Counted from the stretch's first letter, positions 33,914 through 46,860 are shown. The stretch is DNA of 64,000 nucleotides from Persicaria tinctoria (GCA_037127255.1 JBANSL010000013.1:14528688-14592687); one strand, 5' to 3'. The notes: a model not told the origin generated them from the letters alone. Made by a program: numbers and translations.

Positions 33914-34573
33914 TAAATTTCACGAATTGAAAACAATTGAAATACCTGAATATTATTGTTGACTCCTTCGTTACCATTGGATGCGTTGTTTGACATTCTT
34001 CTACTCAATTCGGCGGAACTAGGGCAAATATCGGTTATGACTAGTATATTCGTCCTATTAATAAGAAAATCATAACCTTTTTTTACCCGAAAAAAAATAA
34101 ATAAACATACCCTTCCGTTTTCTAAATACGGAAGGCAAATAGCTATTTTGTACTTCCGTATTTAAAACACGGAAGGCAAACAACTATTTTGTACTTCCGT
34201 ATTTAAAACACGGAAGGCATAAAACAACTTTTGTCTCTCGTGTTCTAAAAACGGAAGGTATAAAGTTGATTTGATCTTCTGTTTTTCAAGCACGGAAGTT
34301 GTGTATAATATTTTCCAAAAAAAAAAAAAAGTAATAATTAATATAGCACTACTTCCGTTTCTAAAACACGGAAGGCTATTTTTTTTGGGGTGCCCCACCA
34401 GATTTTTTGTGGTGCGGTTAACAACGCCCTTTAACGCCTATTTTAACCTCCCTTTGTTTGATTCCTTAGATTTGACAAGATTACGGGCTTCTGCAATTGG
34501 ATGTTTGAATTTCATGCAATTTATGAGCTTATTGGAAGATCAATATCTTTTGGTGACTTTGCTTTGCAGGATA

Positions 34574-35507
34574 TAGGGGTGGAAATGAGTCGGGTGATGG
34601 ATGGATGGACCCATTTTTTCACCCGACCCATCATAAAAAATTTCACCTGACCCATTACCCACCCGTCTAATGTTTCACCCATCACCCGATCCATTGGGTG
34701 AAACGGGTGGGTCGGGTGGCTAATCGGGTGGAAGAAACTAAAACGAAATGAATCATATATAAGACATACTTAAAAATCATTCATATTCGATAATTTTATA
34801 AACCATGTCAATGTATGAATCTTGCTAAATGAATAAAAGATTTATTCATATATTATATCACTATCCTTAACTTACAAAATTAGTATTAGAAGTTTAATAT
34901 CATACTAGATGATCGATTACTATACTCACAATAAAAAAAAATATAGAAAAACTATGTCCTTAGAAAACAGACTTAAGTGTCCTTTTTGTAATTTCTTTGC
35001 ATAAAAATGATTATTGTTACTAATCTTTTAACAAATTGGGAAATATAATTTGGTTAATCATGCATTAATACACTAAATGCTAATAAAGTCGTTGCAAAGA
35101 GTCAAATTGCTTACACTCTATCAATATGTGCAAAACAAATAAAATAGTTTTAAAAAGACATGGAGTTAAATAATACGAGCTTATATTTGTCTAGATCTTC
35201 TTAAACCAGAGCAATTGGAGAATGAAGAAACTGAATGTAGAAAAGAAGAAATATGTTAATTATGTTAAATTGTGCTATTTATATACTAGTTTTTTTAATA
35301 ATCGGATGGGCTAACGGGTGGTTAAGCGGGTCGGGTAATGGGTTGGGTGATGGGTCGGGTAATGGGTGGAAAATGTATCACCCATCACCCGTTTCACCCG
35401 ACCCATCACCCATCCGTCATCCGGTTTTTTTTTTTCGGGTTTTCACCCTAATAATCGGGTCGGGTGGGTCGGGTGAATCGGTCACCCATGGGTGATTTCT
35501 AGCCCTA
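34574..35507. mobile_element. hAT element with GGGTCGGGTGATGGGT arrays, TSD GCAG(G/A)ATA
   Basis: Starts TAGGGGTGG and ends AGCCCTA, flanked by GCAGGATA (34566-34573) and GCAGAATA (35508-35515), 7 of 8 matching. Subterminal arrays of GGGTCGGGTGATGGGT and its complement occupy both ends around an AT-rich core. No coding capacity. Confidence 0.85.
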
Positions 35508-35539
35508 GCAGAATATGAGGGAAGCTATAGAGTCCTATA

Positions 35540-35735
35540 GTAGAGGGGTTAGGTTTGCAGAAAGATGGATTCAAGGTTTCTAGGCTTGGTGTGAGAGATG
35601 TCTTGGTTGGGCAGTCAGTGGCATACGAGTTTGATATTGAAGTTTACAATAAGGTGCTTCCTTTCTAGCTGTTGGAGGATGTAGATAGGTGGGAATATGT
35701 GGATTTGCCTATATTCAGAGTTGAAGATTAGGGGA
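35540..35735 (+). pseudogene. Unidentified gene fragment
   Basis: A degenerate frame encodes GFKVSRLGVRDVLVGQSVAY, EFDIEVYNKVLPF, stop, then LLEDVDRWEYVDLPIFRVED, stop. The composition is protein-like and unlike the AT-rich surroundings, but I cannot name the family. The two in-frame stops make it a pseudogene or captured fragment. Confidence 0.4.
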
Positions 35736-36154
35736 AGTCTGATGATATATGAGTATCATTTGGTTCAGAGTCGGAAATTGGATGCTAACCTTCATGAATA
35801 GCCAGAAACAAATCAATGTAATGATGTGCTGGCAATGGCGCGCGTACAAGAAGTTAAAAGGCTTTTATTCTTATAATTCCTTTTATTTTTATTTTCCCTT
35901 CTTGCCTTATTTTGTTTATGCTCTTGACTTACAAATATGAAAGGATCACAATATATGGAAAACTAGGGAGTCAAGTGTATCTCAATAGGATTTCCTGTCG
36001 AAAAGAATGCCCCCATTGTGTGCAAGGTCCTATGGTATTAACCTTTTCCCATGGTACCATTTTCCGAAAATTTGAGTTCGATTTTGTCTTGCGCCGACTT
36101 TTATAGCTTGCAACCTAGGTAATGAAAGATCTTCAGAAAATGGCTTGAAGGAGT

Positions 36155-36446
36155 TGATTGAGGAAAGTGGGATGTCCTTGTGGTGGACATGCCTCCTGCC
36201 TCCTGGTACCGGTGATGTCCAGCTAACGATGTCTCAGCAGCTGTGATTATCAGGTGCATTTTGCAAGTCCATGGCAAATGTGGCTTCATCTTGTCTTGCA
36301 TCCATCCCATTAAGATAAAAAAGTACCTTTTGGTTTATGCAATTTTTCTTGTTTTTTTGTTGTTGTTTGTAGGAGCAGTAATAGTTTCAATGCCTAAACA
36401 TATTGCTTTAATGGATGCTCGAAGAGGTGCCCAGATGTTCTCAAAA
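36155..36446 (+). pseudogene. NUBPL/IND1-like P-loop NTPase fragment
   Basis: Two exon remnants of the Mrp/NBP35-type ATPase that delivers iron-sulfur clusters to mitochondrial complex I (NUBPL, INDH in plants). 36168-36240 encodes WDVLVVDMPP and then, after a tandem 7-bp duplication GCCTCCT (36191-36204), GTGDVQLTMSQQL in a shifted frame. 36373-36446 encodes GAVIVSMPKHIALMDARRGA followed by QMFSK, preceded by a TTGTAG acceptor and followed by a GTAGGT donor. The usual phrase is DMPPGTGD followed by VIVSTPQDVALMDARRG. The duplicated 7 bp destroys the frame, and the Walker A exon is not found. Upstream traces near 36010-36045 (GPMVL) may belong to the preceding exon. Confidence 0.65.
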
Positions 36447-36858
36447 GTAGGTATTCCTTTACTACGATAATGATTTCATGGTTTCCTTTTTTGTTCGATC
36501 CTTCCTATTTTATCATTCGTTTGAATCACTCATATCATGATTCCTTTTTTGTTACTTTCCTATTCTCGCTCATCCTTGAACTCAGGACTTTAGTATTGTA
36601 ATTGTTAATTATCTTCACGTTCTCTGTAATTGTTAACATGTTCTATATAAATCACTTGCTGATCGTCTGACAAGTTGCATCTTTGTTAAACACAATAACC
36701 CTGACCAAAAATGAAATTCAACACGTGTACTGAAAAACAATTACAGTCAACTATCGGTCTAAGATCTCTATTAGATTTAACATCACCAAAACGAAGACGT
36801 ACTCACAAAACTAAATCTAGCTATCATGGCTAGGGTAGATCCAACATGTGATAGAGAC
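36447..36858. other. Intergenic, no gene recognised
   Basis: T-rich sequence with no domain or terminus seen. Confidence 0.4.
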
Positions 36859-36890
36859 CAGTGAGCCAGTCAGCATCAGTATCTATGAGC

Positions 36891-37331
36891 CTAGATATCA
36901 TCAGCATACAACTGAGCTATATACCGATCCCGAGGAACGAGCCAGTCAGCAAACATGAACCATGTCCTGTGGTGCGTCAGCAGCACACGGAAAGAATGCA
37001 TTGAGCTCGAGATGATAAGGTCAAACACTGATCTCGCTGTATATGTGGTCAAAGAAGCCCGATACAAAACCCACCCAACAATACAAATCATCATAACAAA
37101 CAGACTGTATATGAAGGTGGACCTCCCATCATGAAGTGGAGGTGGGTGACTAGCAATCTCCACATATGTGACACAGAGTTCCCTATAACCATGACCATGG
37201 TAATAGCTCAGGTGTGGACTCAAGTAAGGGCACCACTCAACCACATGGTAATGAGCCACAACATACATACGAATCCGATCGTTGACCTGACAGATGAAGT
37301 CTTCGTTGATCACAACGTTAGGGTTGCTCAA
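36891..37331 (-). CDS. Hypothetical 146-aa ORF of the tandem unit (copy A)
   Basis: Minus-strand frame starting MSNPNVVINEDFICQVNDRI, then YHVVEWCPYLSPHLSYYHGH, a hydrophobic stretch IYSLFVMMICIVGWVLYRAS, and ending DRYIAQLYADDI. Copy B keeps the C-terminal 110 codons (37702-38034) with few changes; its N-terminal part reappears at about 39444-39350 beyond the hAT insertion. Copy C (39823-40107) keeps the last ~75 codons with more changes but the same stop. One predicted membrane segment is visible. I do not recognise the family. Frame conservation across three diverged copies hints at former coding function, but the ORF could be incidental. Confidence 0.4.
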   Translation of the reverse strand: MSNPNVVINEDFICQVNDRIRMYVVAHYHVVEWCPYLSPHLSYYHGHGYRELCVTYVEIASHPPPLHDGRSTFIYSLFVMMICIVGWVLYRASLTTYTARSVFDLIISSSMHSFRVLLTHHRTWFMFADWLVPRDRYIAQLYADDI

Positions 37332-38035
37332 AAGTGAAACTCTCTCTCTAAATCCAATTACACAGAATAGTTACAGAATTCCAAACCCAATTTGAGTGAA
37401 ATGGGTACGTAGAGTTTGAATAACTTATAAATCACTCCGAACATCTTTATTATATCCAATAAGGGGTGGGCTATTACACATTTAATCCAAAAGCCAATCA
37501 AATATTACTATTCAAATTTATTAAATATTGTGATTGTTTTCTATAAGTATTTAAAGTGAAAATTGTACCTCTAATTTTAAAGATTATTATTATGGATATT
37601 AATGCAAAAATTGACAAGTTAATTAAACAATAGAACTTAACAACAAGTCAATAAAATTGACAAATTGTGCAGTGAGCCAGTCAGCATCAGTATCTATGAG
37701 CCTAAATATCATCAGCATACAACTGAGCTATATACCGATCCCGAGGAACGAGCCAGTCAGCAAACATGAACCCTGTCCTGTGGTGCGTCAGCAGCACACG
37801 GAAAGAATGCATCGAGCCCGAGATGATAGGGTCAAACACTGATCTCGCTGTATATGTGGTCAAAGAAGCCCGATACAAAACCTGCCCAACAATACAGATC
37901 ATCATAACAAATAGACTGTATATGAAGGTGGACCTCCCATCATGAAATGGAGGTGGGTGACTAGCAATCTTCACATATGTGACACAGAGTTCCCTATAAC
38001 CATGACCATGGTAATAGCTCAGGTGTGGACTCAAG

Positions 38036-39329
38036 CAGTGGCGGATCCAGAATTTTGTTTAGGGGGGGGGGGGGCTAAATTTTTTTTTGGAGAAGAGAGA
38101 CTTTAGTCAGATATACAACCCATACATTCACATAATTTCATAGGGAAAAAGATACAAAAATTTTGAGTTCATTGAGATGAATAATAAAAAAAATACTTGG
38201 TTTTGGACACAGTTAGCTCACGGGTATGTCTTTAGATTTTGGAAACAAGCTTCGTGGGTTAATATCATTGGCTCCAACCTTCAGTTTGTTTGATATTTTC
38301 AGTACATTTATCTGGCAATTTTGATTGAAAATTGTAAAGAATAAAACAAATCCACAAATTCACAAATCCATTTATCACAACCAAAATCACAAACCACAAT
38401 TCCAAATCTATCACGGATCACATACCCTAAGCGAAACTCCCCAAATTGATTCTCAAATCCACAACTTCTAATCTGAATTGATTCTCAATATATCAATCAA
38501 TTAAACTTACAAACAATCAAATTCAAAGAAAGATTAAGAAAACTAATAAACCTATTTTTCACAAATCATAAACCCTAATTGAAATTCCCCCAATTTGATT
38601 ATCAAATCCACAACTTCTAATCTAAATTGATTCTCAATCAATCAATTGAACTTAAAAACCATCAAATTCAAATGAAGATGAAGAAAACTAACAAACCTAT
38701 TTCTCACCATTCATAAACCCTAATCGAAATTCTCCGAATTGATTCTCAAAATCCATAAATTATAATCTAAATTGATTCTCAATCAATCCATTAAACTTAA
38801 AAACAATCAAATTCAAAGGAAAAGGAAGAAAACTAACAAACCTTGAAATCTAGATCGAAGGAGTGAAGAATTGAAGATTTCACAGCGGGAAATGGGAGTG
38901 CTGGCCAGTACAAATCTTCGCAAACAGAAGGTTGCGGTGGTGCACCGCCGGAGGTGGTGCTGGCAGCGGCGCCGGCGGCCTGCTTGGCTCGGTCGCTTGA
39001 GGATTCGCCTTCTCCCTTCGTGGTGTGCGCACGACAATTTTCTGGGCTTAAGCGAAGGCTGGTCCTATCTGTCGTTGTATTCTTCTGTCAAAAAAAAAAC
39101 AAATTAAGGGAAAAAGGGCTGGGAATGGGTATCGAACCTGGGTTGATAGCATCCGAAATAAAATAGCGCCCGCTTCCCCACCATTGAGCCAATCTGTTTT
39201 TGTGATTATATTCTCCTTCACTTTTATATATTATGAAATTAACAGATCTATAAATATACATATACCCTTTTTCCGGATAGGGGGGGGGGGGCTTCAGCCC
39301 CCTCGAGCCCCCCCACAGATCCGCCACTT
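38036..39329. mobile_element. hAT element, TSD GACTCAAG, with internal tRNA-like boxes
   Basis: Starts CAGTGGCGGATCCAG, ends GATCCGCCACTT, and is flanked by a perfect 8-bp duplication GACTCAAG (38028-38035, 39330-39337). Unit A of the tandem array shows the uninterrupted site. Runs of 13 and 12 G lie just inside both ends. On its minus strand are A box TGGCTCAATGG (complement 39181-39191) and B box GGTTCGATACC (complement 39128-39138). A GC-rich patch at 38885-39080 may be captured host DNA. No transposase. Confidence 0.9.
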
Positions 39330-40632
39330 GACTCAAGTAAGGGCACCACTCAACCACATGGTAGTGAGCCACAACATACCTACGAATCCGATCGTTGACC
39401 TGACTGATGAAGTCTTCGTTGATCACAACGTTAGGGCTGCTCAAAAGTGAATCAAAAGTGAAACTCTCTCTAAATCCAATTACATGGAATAGTTACAGAA
39501 TTCCAAACCCAATTTGTGTGAAACGGGTACGTAGAGTTTGAATAACTTATAAATCACTCCGAACATCTTTATTATATCCAATGGGGGTGGACTATTACAC
39601 ATTTAATCCAAAAGCCAATCAAATATTACTATTCAAATTTATTAAATATTGTGATTGTTTTCTATAAGTATTTAAAGTGAAAATTGTACCTCTAATTTTA
39701 AAGATTATTATTATGGATATAAATGCAAAAATTGACAAATTAATTAAATAATAGAACTTAACAACAAGTCAATAAAATTGACAAATTGTGCAGTGAGCAA
39801 GTCAGTAGCAGTATCTATGAGCCTAGATATCATCAGCATATAGATCATCTATATATGGATCCCGAGAAACGAGCCAGCCAGCAAACTCCACCCATGTCCT
39901 GTGGTGCGTCGGCAGCACAAAGAAAGAATGCATCGAGTCCGAGATTATAGGGTCAAACACCGATTTTGTTGTATCTATGGTCAAAGAAGCCCGAAAAAAA
40001 ACCCGCCCAACAATACCTATCATCATCACAAACCGACTGTACATGAAGGTGGACATCCCATCATGAAGGTGGACATCGATTATGGAGTAACATTTCCAAA
40101 TAAACACGACTTACCGAGGCAAGAAGAGAAATGGAGAAAGGAGAGAATTAATGATACTCCGTATTTAGGGAACGAAAGCAGCGAAAATGTTAGATTTGAG
40201 GGGAAGGGTTTGATGGTTTTAGCTGAATTTCTGAAAACCAAATCCAATTTGTGTGAAATTACAATAAATTCACATCATAATCAACAACAATAATAATCCA
40301 CCCACAATACTAAAACCTAGTAAAAAATGAATCAAAAGTGAAACTCTCTCTCTGAATCCAGTTACATATTTACAGATTACCAAACCCAACTTCCGTGTAA
40401 TTATAATAAATTCTCATCATAATCAGCAACAATAATAATAATTCACCCACAAATACTAAAACCCAGTAAAAAACATGAATCAAAAGTGAAACTCTCTCTC
40501 TAAATCCAATTACACAGAATAGTTACAGAATTCCAAACCCAATTTGTGTGAAATGGGTACGTAGAGTTTGAATAACTTATAAATCACTCCGAACATCTTT
40601 ATTATATCTAATGAGGAGTGGGCTATTACACA

Positions 40633-42993
40633 TCTATATATATAAAAGGCAGACTTTGCCTCAAAGTTGAGTTACTATTTTGCCCTTGTATTTACACTGT
40701 CTTGTCAAACAATTACAATATTGCCATTAATTATTCCATTCCTTGTGCGCCTGTCATCACTTCCTTCGTGAATCCTCCTTCAATTTCCACGGTAGTCGCT
40801 TCTTCTTCCTTCCATGACTTTCGGTTTGTCCCCGGAGTTCAGCGCGTTTCAGATCTGGTACTTGTCCTCTCCATCTCAGCCTCTTTTATTCTTTCCCCTT
40901 TCGGGTTCCTTCGCCGCTATAGACTGCATTCGAGTTCCTTCCGGTTCAGGTTTGTTTATTTCTATATTTAGGGTTTCTTCATAGATCTAATCTCTTCATT
41001 ATCACTCGATTTTATGAAATTACAATTGGGGTTAAAAGGGTTTTAGATTTCAGCAGGTCAACTCCTGGGTTCTAAAAAATCTACCCTTAGACTATGACCT
41101 TAAGGTAGATCAGAAACTCAATTCGATTTAATATTTCTCATGTAAATTTTTATAGATTCGATTTATAGATTTACTATAAGGACTAAGAAATTGCAGGGAG
41201 GGAGTGTGTTGTATACTAACATTTGTTTGCAATTTCACCAAACACATCTCTTGAAATTTTGAATTACATATGTGATTTTATAGTGCACTCAAAGTGTTAG
41301 AAGAAACGCCTAAAACAAAATTGTGCTTAAAATAAAATTTCTGCTTATTTGGGTTGAAAATTATTGTTTTAGGCTTAAGATTTTAGCAATTTATCGGATT
41401 ATGAGATTGTGAAGTTTAGTAGATTTTGGTATTTAGGGCTTACTCGTGTTTTTTCAGTGAAATCTAAAGATTGATGAGCTTATGATTTATTTATGATATT
41501 TTGGACTTGTAGATTATAAACTCTTGAATTTTAGGTTTACACATGCAATTTGATGATTCACTTAAGATGTTTAATCAAATGCCTAAAAGAGACTATATCG
41601 AAAAAAGTATGGGTTTTTGCTTATTTGGGTTGAAAATTATTGTTTTAGGCCTAGGATTTTAGCAATTTATCGGATTATGAGATTGTGATAGTTTGGTAGA
41701 TTTTGGTAATTATGGCTTACTCGTGTTTTTGAGAATTGTTAATTTATCTGCATGTTTATGATAAAAATGTCAGAAACCAAATGAAAGGTGTTCTTCCAAA
41801 TAGAGACTCAAAAGTGAGAGCATATATATGTAGCATTACAAATTGAAGATACGATAGTAATAGTGAAAATGATTGAGGGAGGACTCAAAAATTGAAGAAT
41901 AATATCGAATTCCTCAACTCCATACAATAATAAATACTAACATATGTTTCTGGCAAAATAAAGAAGGGTGAGGAAATAAAGAACCTTCAAATATGAGCAG
42001 TAAAATTAAAAAGGAAAAGCAATCACAAATCACCCTTTGACTCGACCCTACAAAGACTTTCGAAACGTTATTCTAATAAAACTACTCTTTTTGTTCTTTT
42101 CATCTAATTTCTGGGTGAAATTTGAGACTTGTGGCAATTTTTTTTGTGACCTAGAGTTGTCTATGTGTTCATTGTGTTTATTATATTTTGCCTGATTTCG
42201 TTCCAGACATATTTGGAATATATATTTACAAAAGAGGAAAGTGCATTTACGGAAAAAGAGTGGTTTCTAATTTAATTGTTCGGAATTTTTTGCAAATTCC
42301 TTTTGTTGTGCCTCCAATTCTCTAGAATGAGACTCCACCAATATTTTCTTTTTCAATTTTTGAATTGTGACTCCAATTCTCTGTATTATGAAAATCAACA
42401 AATTCATATTGTTATGGTGATTTTTTTTCCTGCTTTGTTCTTCTGGACTATTTACTAAGGTTAGTCAATTGCTAAATAATTAAAGAGAGATTTAATGAAA
42501 AACAAGTAAATGCAATTAAACTAGGTAAACTCTTATTTGGCTAGAGTAAGCAGCATCCAAATAATAATTAGTTACTTTGCTTGGCCTGCATGATAAAATG
42601 CCTAAATTAATTTTAATGAGTTATAGTTCGGTAATTTGGATTTTCTATACTGATTCTCAATGTGAAATTGCAACAACAGACACTCAGGAAGAGGTAAACA
42701 AGGTGATGGAATCAGCCAAGGCGGCACATAAAGTTTGAGTAATCAGCTACTTCAGCAGGATCAGTCGCAGGCACACCAATAGGACGGCTTGACATTAAAA
42801 CAATAACCAATACAAGATGCAATGCAACTACTTGATTAAGAGTAAGAGACATTGATATTGAATCCTACAAGAAGTTTGGAAACTAAGATTTCCTGTACAC
42901 TCATATGCCTAATGTATGTTTATTCTATGATAGGGTATTAAGCTATTGTAAACTGAGATCCATAACACAAAGGTTGAGTTCCCACGTGCGTAG
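40633..42993 (+). mobile_element. Helitron, non-autonomous
   Basis: The tandem-array sequence reads GGCTATTACACA|TTTAATCC in two uninterrupted units. Here it is split between A and T by 2361 bp starting TCTATATATATAAAAGG and ending GCGTAG. Insertion between A and T without target duplication and a 5' TC terminus fit Helitrons; the 3' end differs from the CTRR consensus by one base (GTAG). The usual 3' hairpin is not obvious. 40730-40960 is pyrimidine-rich and gene-like, perhaps a captured 5' region. No Rep/helicase frame is present. Confidence 0.7.
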
Positions 42994-43420
42994 TTCAATC
43001 CAAAAGTCAATCAAATATTACTATTCAAATTTATTAAATATTTTTGATTGTTTTCTATAAGTATTTAAAGTGCAAATTGTACCTCTAATTTTAAAGATTA
43101 TTATTATGGATATTAATGCAAAAATTGACAAGTTAATTAAACAATAGAACTTAACAACAAGTCAATAAAATATGATAAATAATTCCAATAAAACTACTTT
43201 TCATATCATCCGAGAGAAGCAAATTCTCACAACTTCCATTCAATTGAGAACGACAATCAAACATTGTCTTTCATATTATTGGGTAGAGGTATATGCTAAA
43301 TACTTCCCAAGAGAAGATTCATGTTTGTTAAAGTATAGTATTTCTCTGAAAAGCTCACTGCTGATGCTCTTAGAAGCTATTTTGACGATCTGGATTTATG
43401 TTAGGGCTTTAAAGTTTATA

Positions 43421-43656
43421 CTCCCTCCGATCCAAAAAGATTGTCGTTTGACTTTTTAACACGTATTTTAAAGAGCTAAAAACTATATAAAATATCAACT
43501 TTTTTTAAATTATTTTTTTACAATTTAATATTTGTTGGTAATAAGTATTAGATTATAAAAAAATAATAATAATAAAAGTTAATATATTATATAGTTTTTA
43601 GCTCCTTAAAATACGTGTTAAAAAGTCAAACGACAATCTTTTTGAATCGGAGGTAG
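43421..43656. mobile_element. Stowaway MITE (Tc1/mariner), TSD TA
   Basis: 236 bp with near-perfect long inverted repeats: CTCCCTCCGATCCAAAAAG at one end and CTTTTTGAATCGGAGGTAG at the other. TA lies on both sides, and the whole element folds into one hairpin. Confidence 0.9.
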
Positions 43657-44529
43657 TATTAAGCTATGTAATTTTAATTATTATGTACTTTTAATATATG
43701 TTTTTGTTAATTAAAGCATTCACTACAATTAATGAAGCTTTAATTTGTGTGTAAAATGGATCTAGAAAATGGGAGATTTATAAGTTATATAGGCAAAACA
43801 TAAACAATGAACCACTATGCCAATTTACATATCAAGCGACGGACAAAAGCTGTCGCCTGAAAGGGTTTTTCGTCGCCAGATGATTCAGGCGACGGGATTC
43901 CGTTGCCTGAAGTGTCATCGGCTCATTGTCATCCCTAGAGCATTCAGGCGACGGTAATAATAATGTTCGTCGCCTGATGTTTCTTAGGCGACCAAAAAAA
44001 TGTTCGTCGCCTGAGAACCTTGTCAGACCTCAAGGGCTTTCCAAGCCCGCCCATCTCATTCAAGCGACGGATAATGTCCGTCGCCTGAATACTACTATCC
44101 GTCGCCTTGGATTAAACCTGAATTATTTATTTTACAATTGAAGCGACCACTTTATACTCGTCGCCTGAGAATTATTTGTTTTTAAAAAAAATACATTTTA
44201 AATGATCTTGCTACCCCTGTAATTGTTACACCTGTATTTACCATATGTGAGGTGAGATATTGGTACCGAACATACAGAACATGCACTCATACAATTGGAA
44301 CCTACATGAACACTAACACTTGGCCAAAAATATGGACAATCCATCCATTTACAAGCACAACCTATCCACAATTTACACATTCAAAGTTCACAATCATTTC
44401 CCAACAAAAGTCACTGCCAACAACCACTACCACAATCTCAGAGTTCACAACCATTTCCCATTCAAATTTGCTGGAAAAAAATTTACACAGAGTTTGCAAA
44501 ATAGTTCGAAGGATAGTGTTCAGGAGTCA

Positions 44530-46860
44530 AGTAACCTGAAAGCTTCTTTCTGACTTGTCAAACTGGTTCATGAGCATCTCCAATGCCGCCACACAAACCT
44601 ATATAGAGAAGAGAGAGTTAAATGAAACACATTAAGAGAGAGTTAAATGAAACACATTATAGATACATTGAAAGAGAGTTAAATGAGACAAAAGTGGCCT
44701 TGACCTTTACACAAGTTTAAGAATTTTCAGAAGTTTAGAAACTGAACGTATAAACTTCAATTCCACTATATTAAATGAACAAACAGTTATATGAGACAAA
44801 ATTGGCCTTGACCTTTACACAAGTTTTAAGAATTTTAGAAACTGAAAGTATAAACTTCAATTCTACTATTAAATGAACAAACTAAAATTAATAAATTGAA
44901 AGTTCAAACATAACTGAAATCAATACCATAACATTTGCAGTAGAAATAAAAATCAAGACAAAAACATGATCAGCAAGCACGCAATACACACTCTACCTGA
45001 AATGAAATAGATTCTCACGTTATGATTAGCAAGGGATTTTGTAGCCTCCTAAATGTCCAGCTTGATTTATTTGCCAATTGGAAGGATTTCTAAACCATTT
45101 TGCCTCTATAAAGGAGGGACATCTAATATGAAGCACATATATAAAATACACAATAGAGGATTTACCCAGGCATCAAGAACTTAAAGTACAAAACAGAACA
45201 CTGCATAAAAAGGATTGTTGGTTAAACTGACAGAATACCAGTATCTAATTGATTAAGTAGTTCTACACTTATCTAGCTCATCTGATCAACCTTTTCCTCT
45301 TGCATTCATAAGATGGAACACTGCATAAAATATAAATCATATAAACTTGATCTTAAAGTTTCAATTTCAAAATAAGCATAAGATTGAATCAAACAAATGA
45401 GACTTTGATTACAAAAATTTATGATCTACTGGAGCAAAAAGAGAACCAGATCGGTTTTGCTTAGAACATGCCTTCCCAAGAAGTAGGATCTGATTTCAGG
45501 GGAGTTCTCACAATCAACCTCTTCCCCTAGCAAAAGATGATTATTACATCAGAAAAAATGAGGGAAAGGATAAATAAAGAATTTCAAAGAAATACATAAG
45601 AACTTTTTAAATACTAGAAGGGAGCGAGTTTACTTGATCAATTCGATGCGAAGATGGCTGAAAATGAACGACATATCCTATTCTTTACTGATCAGGAGAG
45701 CATTTTAACAAGATTCCTATCTTGTACCAAGTCCTGGAAGATCTCACATTGAAGAAGAGGCATGTAGATCTACAAAACAACAACAAAAAAACATTGATAT
45801 GAACAGATTCTTGCAATGCAAGTGCTAACGAAACTTTAATATCTAAGAGGAAGAAAATTATATAAGAAATATTTGGGTGCAAGCATTAGCTGGCATCCTC
45901 GAATGGGCACTTCCACAATCACTTCCATAATCAATTAGCAAACTAGTAAACCTCTTCCCCCTAGCAAAATGTGATTTTAATTCAAGTTCAAAGAAATAAA
46001 AGGAACCTATTAAATAAAGTGAAGAGTTTTGAACAATTAGATGAATAGAATCAAAAGATAGCTAAAAATGAACAATAAACAATAGAACATGGATACTAGA
46101 ACACAAATACATATTCAGAAACTGCCTACTTTAAGCAGTTGCAAAATTTCAAGTTGTTCAAAGAATAAAGGAACCGGCTACAAAGTTCGTAAAATCTCCA
46201 AGCAAATAAAGGGGGAAGAGTACCATGTCAGTCGATTACCTGTTTGGAATGAAGAATTGGGAGTTGTGGACCTTCGACGAGGAGATTGGAGGTGGTGTGG
46301 CAGCCGGAGCTCTGTGGAAGCCCTCGTGCTCTTACCAAACAATCACAAAGGAGAAGGGAAGGGAGTTAGGGGAGGTGGCGATGGATGGCTACGCCACAAG
46401 GTTGGGGTGGCGCTGTGAGGTTGTCGGAGGCGCACAAGAAGAGGTCTGAGCCAAAGTGGCGGAGGGTCCTTTGCGGCGAGATCCCTCCAATATTGGGATT
46501 TAGGGTTTCGATTTGGGGGATTAGGGTTCAATATTGGGGGACTAGGGTTGAAATTAGGGTCGTCCTCGCTAGCGTCGAGACGAAGAGAGAGATTGAGTGG
46601 AAGGATGACCACCGACGACCAGTGAACGTGTGACCACCGACGACGCCGTTCTTCTTCCTCTTCAATTCCAGTCGGTGACATGGGTGGCCAGGAGAGAGAG
46701 AGAGATTGAGTGGAAGGATGAAAAGTCGAGAACCATGGCAAGTGAGAAGATGAGAGGCGGAGATTCGAGATCTAGAGTAAGGTTGAGTTTTGAGAGAGAA
46801 GCACAGAGCGACTGGGGAGTTGGAGAGGATAAGGTGAGTGGCGGCCAACCCTAAAAATTT
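44530..46860 (-). pseudogene. Unidentified captured gene fragment inside the CACTA element
   Basis: The minus strand has a GC-rich first-exon-like block at 46850-46210, with an ATG at 46741 opening a 132-codon Pro-rich frame (MPWFSTFHPSTQSLSLSW). Downstream short exon-like blocks include 44600-44538, preceded by TATATAG and followed by GTTACT, encoding VCVAALEMLMNQFDKSERSF. This layout (GC-rich start, AT-rich introns, small exons) resembles a truncated host gene. I cannot identify it, and the middle exons are uncertain. Confidence 0.35.

Larger units (their letters stand above)
31450..34430. mobile_element. MULE-like element with ACTTCCGT...ACGGAAG subterminal repeats
   Basis: Near both ends are arrays of a roughly 30-bp palindromic word, ACTTCCGT-TTTN-ACGGAAG (31500-31800 and 34105-34385). 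Outside them is an inverted pair, CACCACAAAAGATTTGGTG at about 31470 and the complement of CACCACAAAAAATCTGGTG at about 34405. The coding fragments inside are MULE transposase and plant mobile domain. The exact ends and target duplication could not be fixed. Confidence 0.6.
36859..43160. repeat. Tandem array of an ~811-bp unit, interrupted by two transposons
   Basis: Unit A is 36859-37669 (811 bp). Unit B is 37670-39790 and becomes about 819 bp after removing the hAT element and its duplication. Unit C starts at 39791 and is rearranged: head 39791-40105, then two tail segments at about 40320-40632. The last tail is split by a Helitron and resumes at 42994-43160. Each unit starts GTGAGCCAGTCAGCATCAG (variants in C) and ends AACAAGTCAATAAAATTGAC. 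Confidence 0.85.

Noticed and set aside
46343..46854. Several long ORFs on both strands
   Set aside because: A GC-rich region gives open frames in many registers; only one first-exon-like reading is kept, at low confidence.
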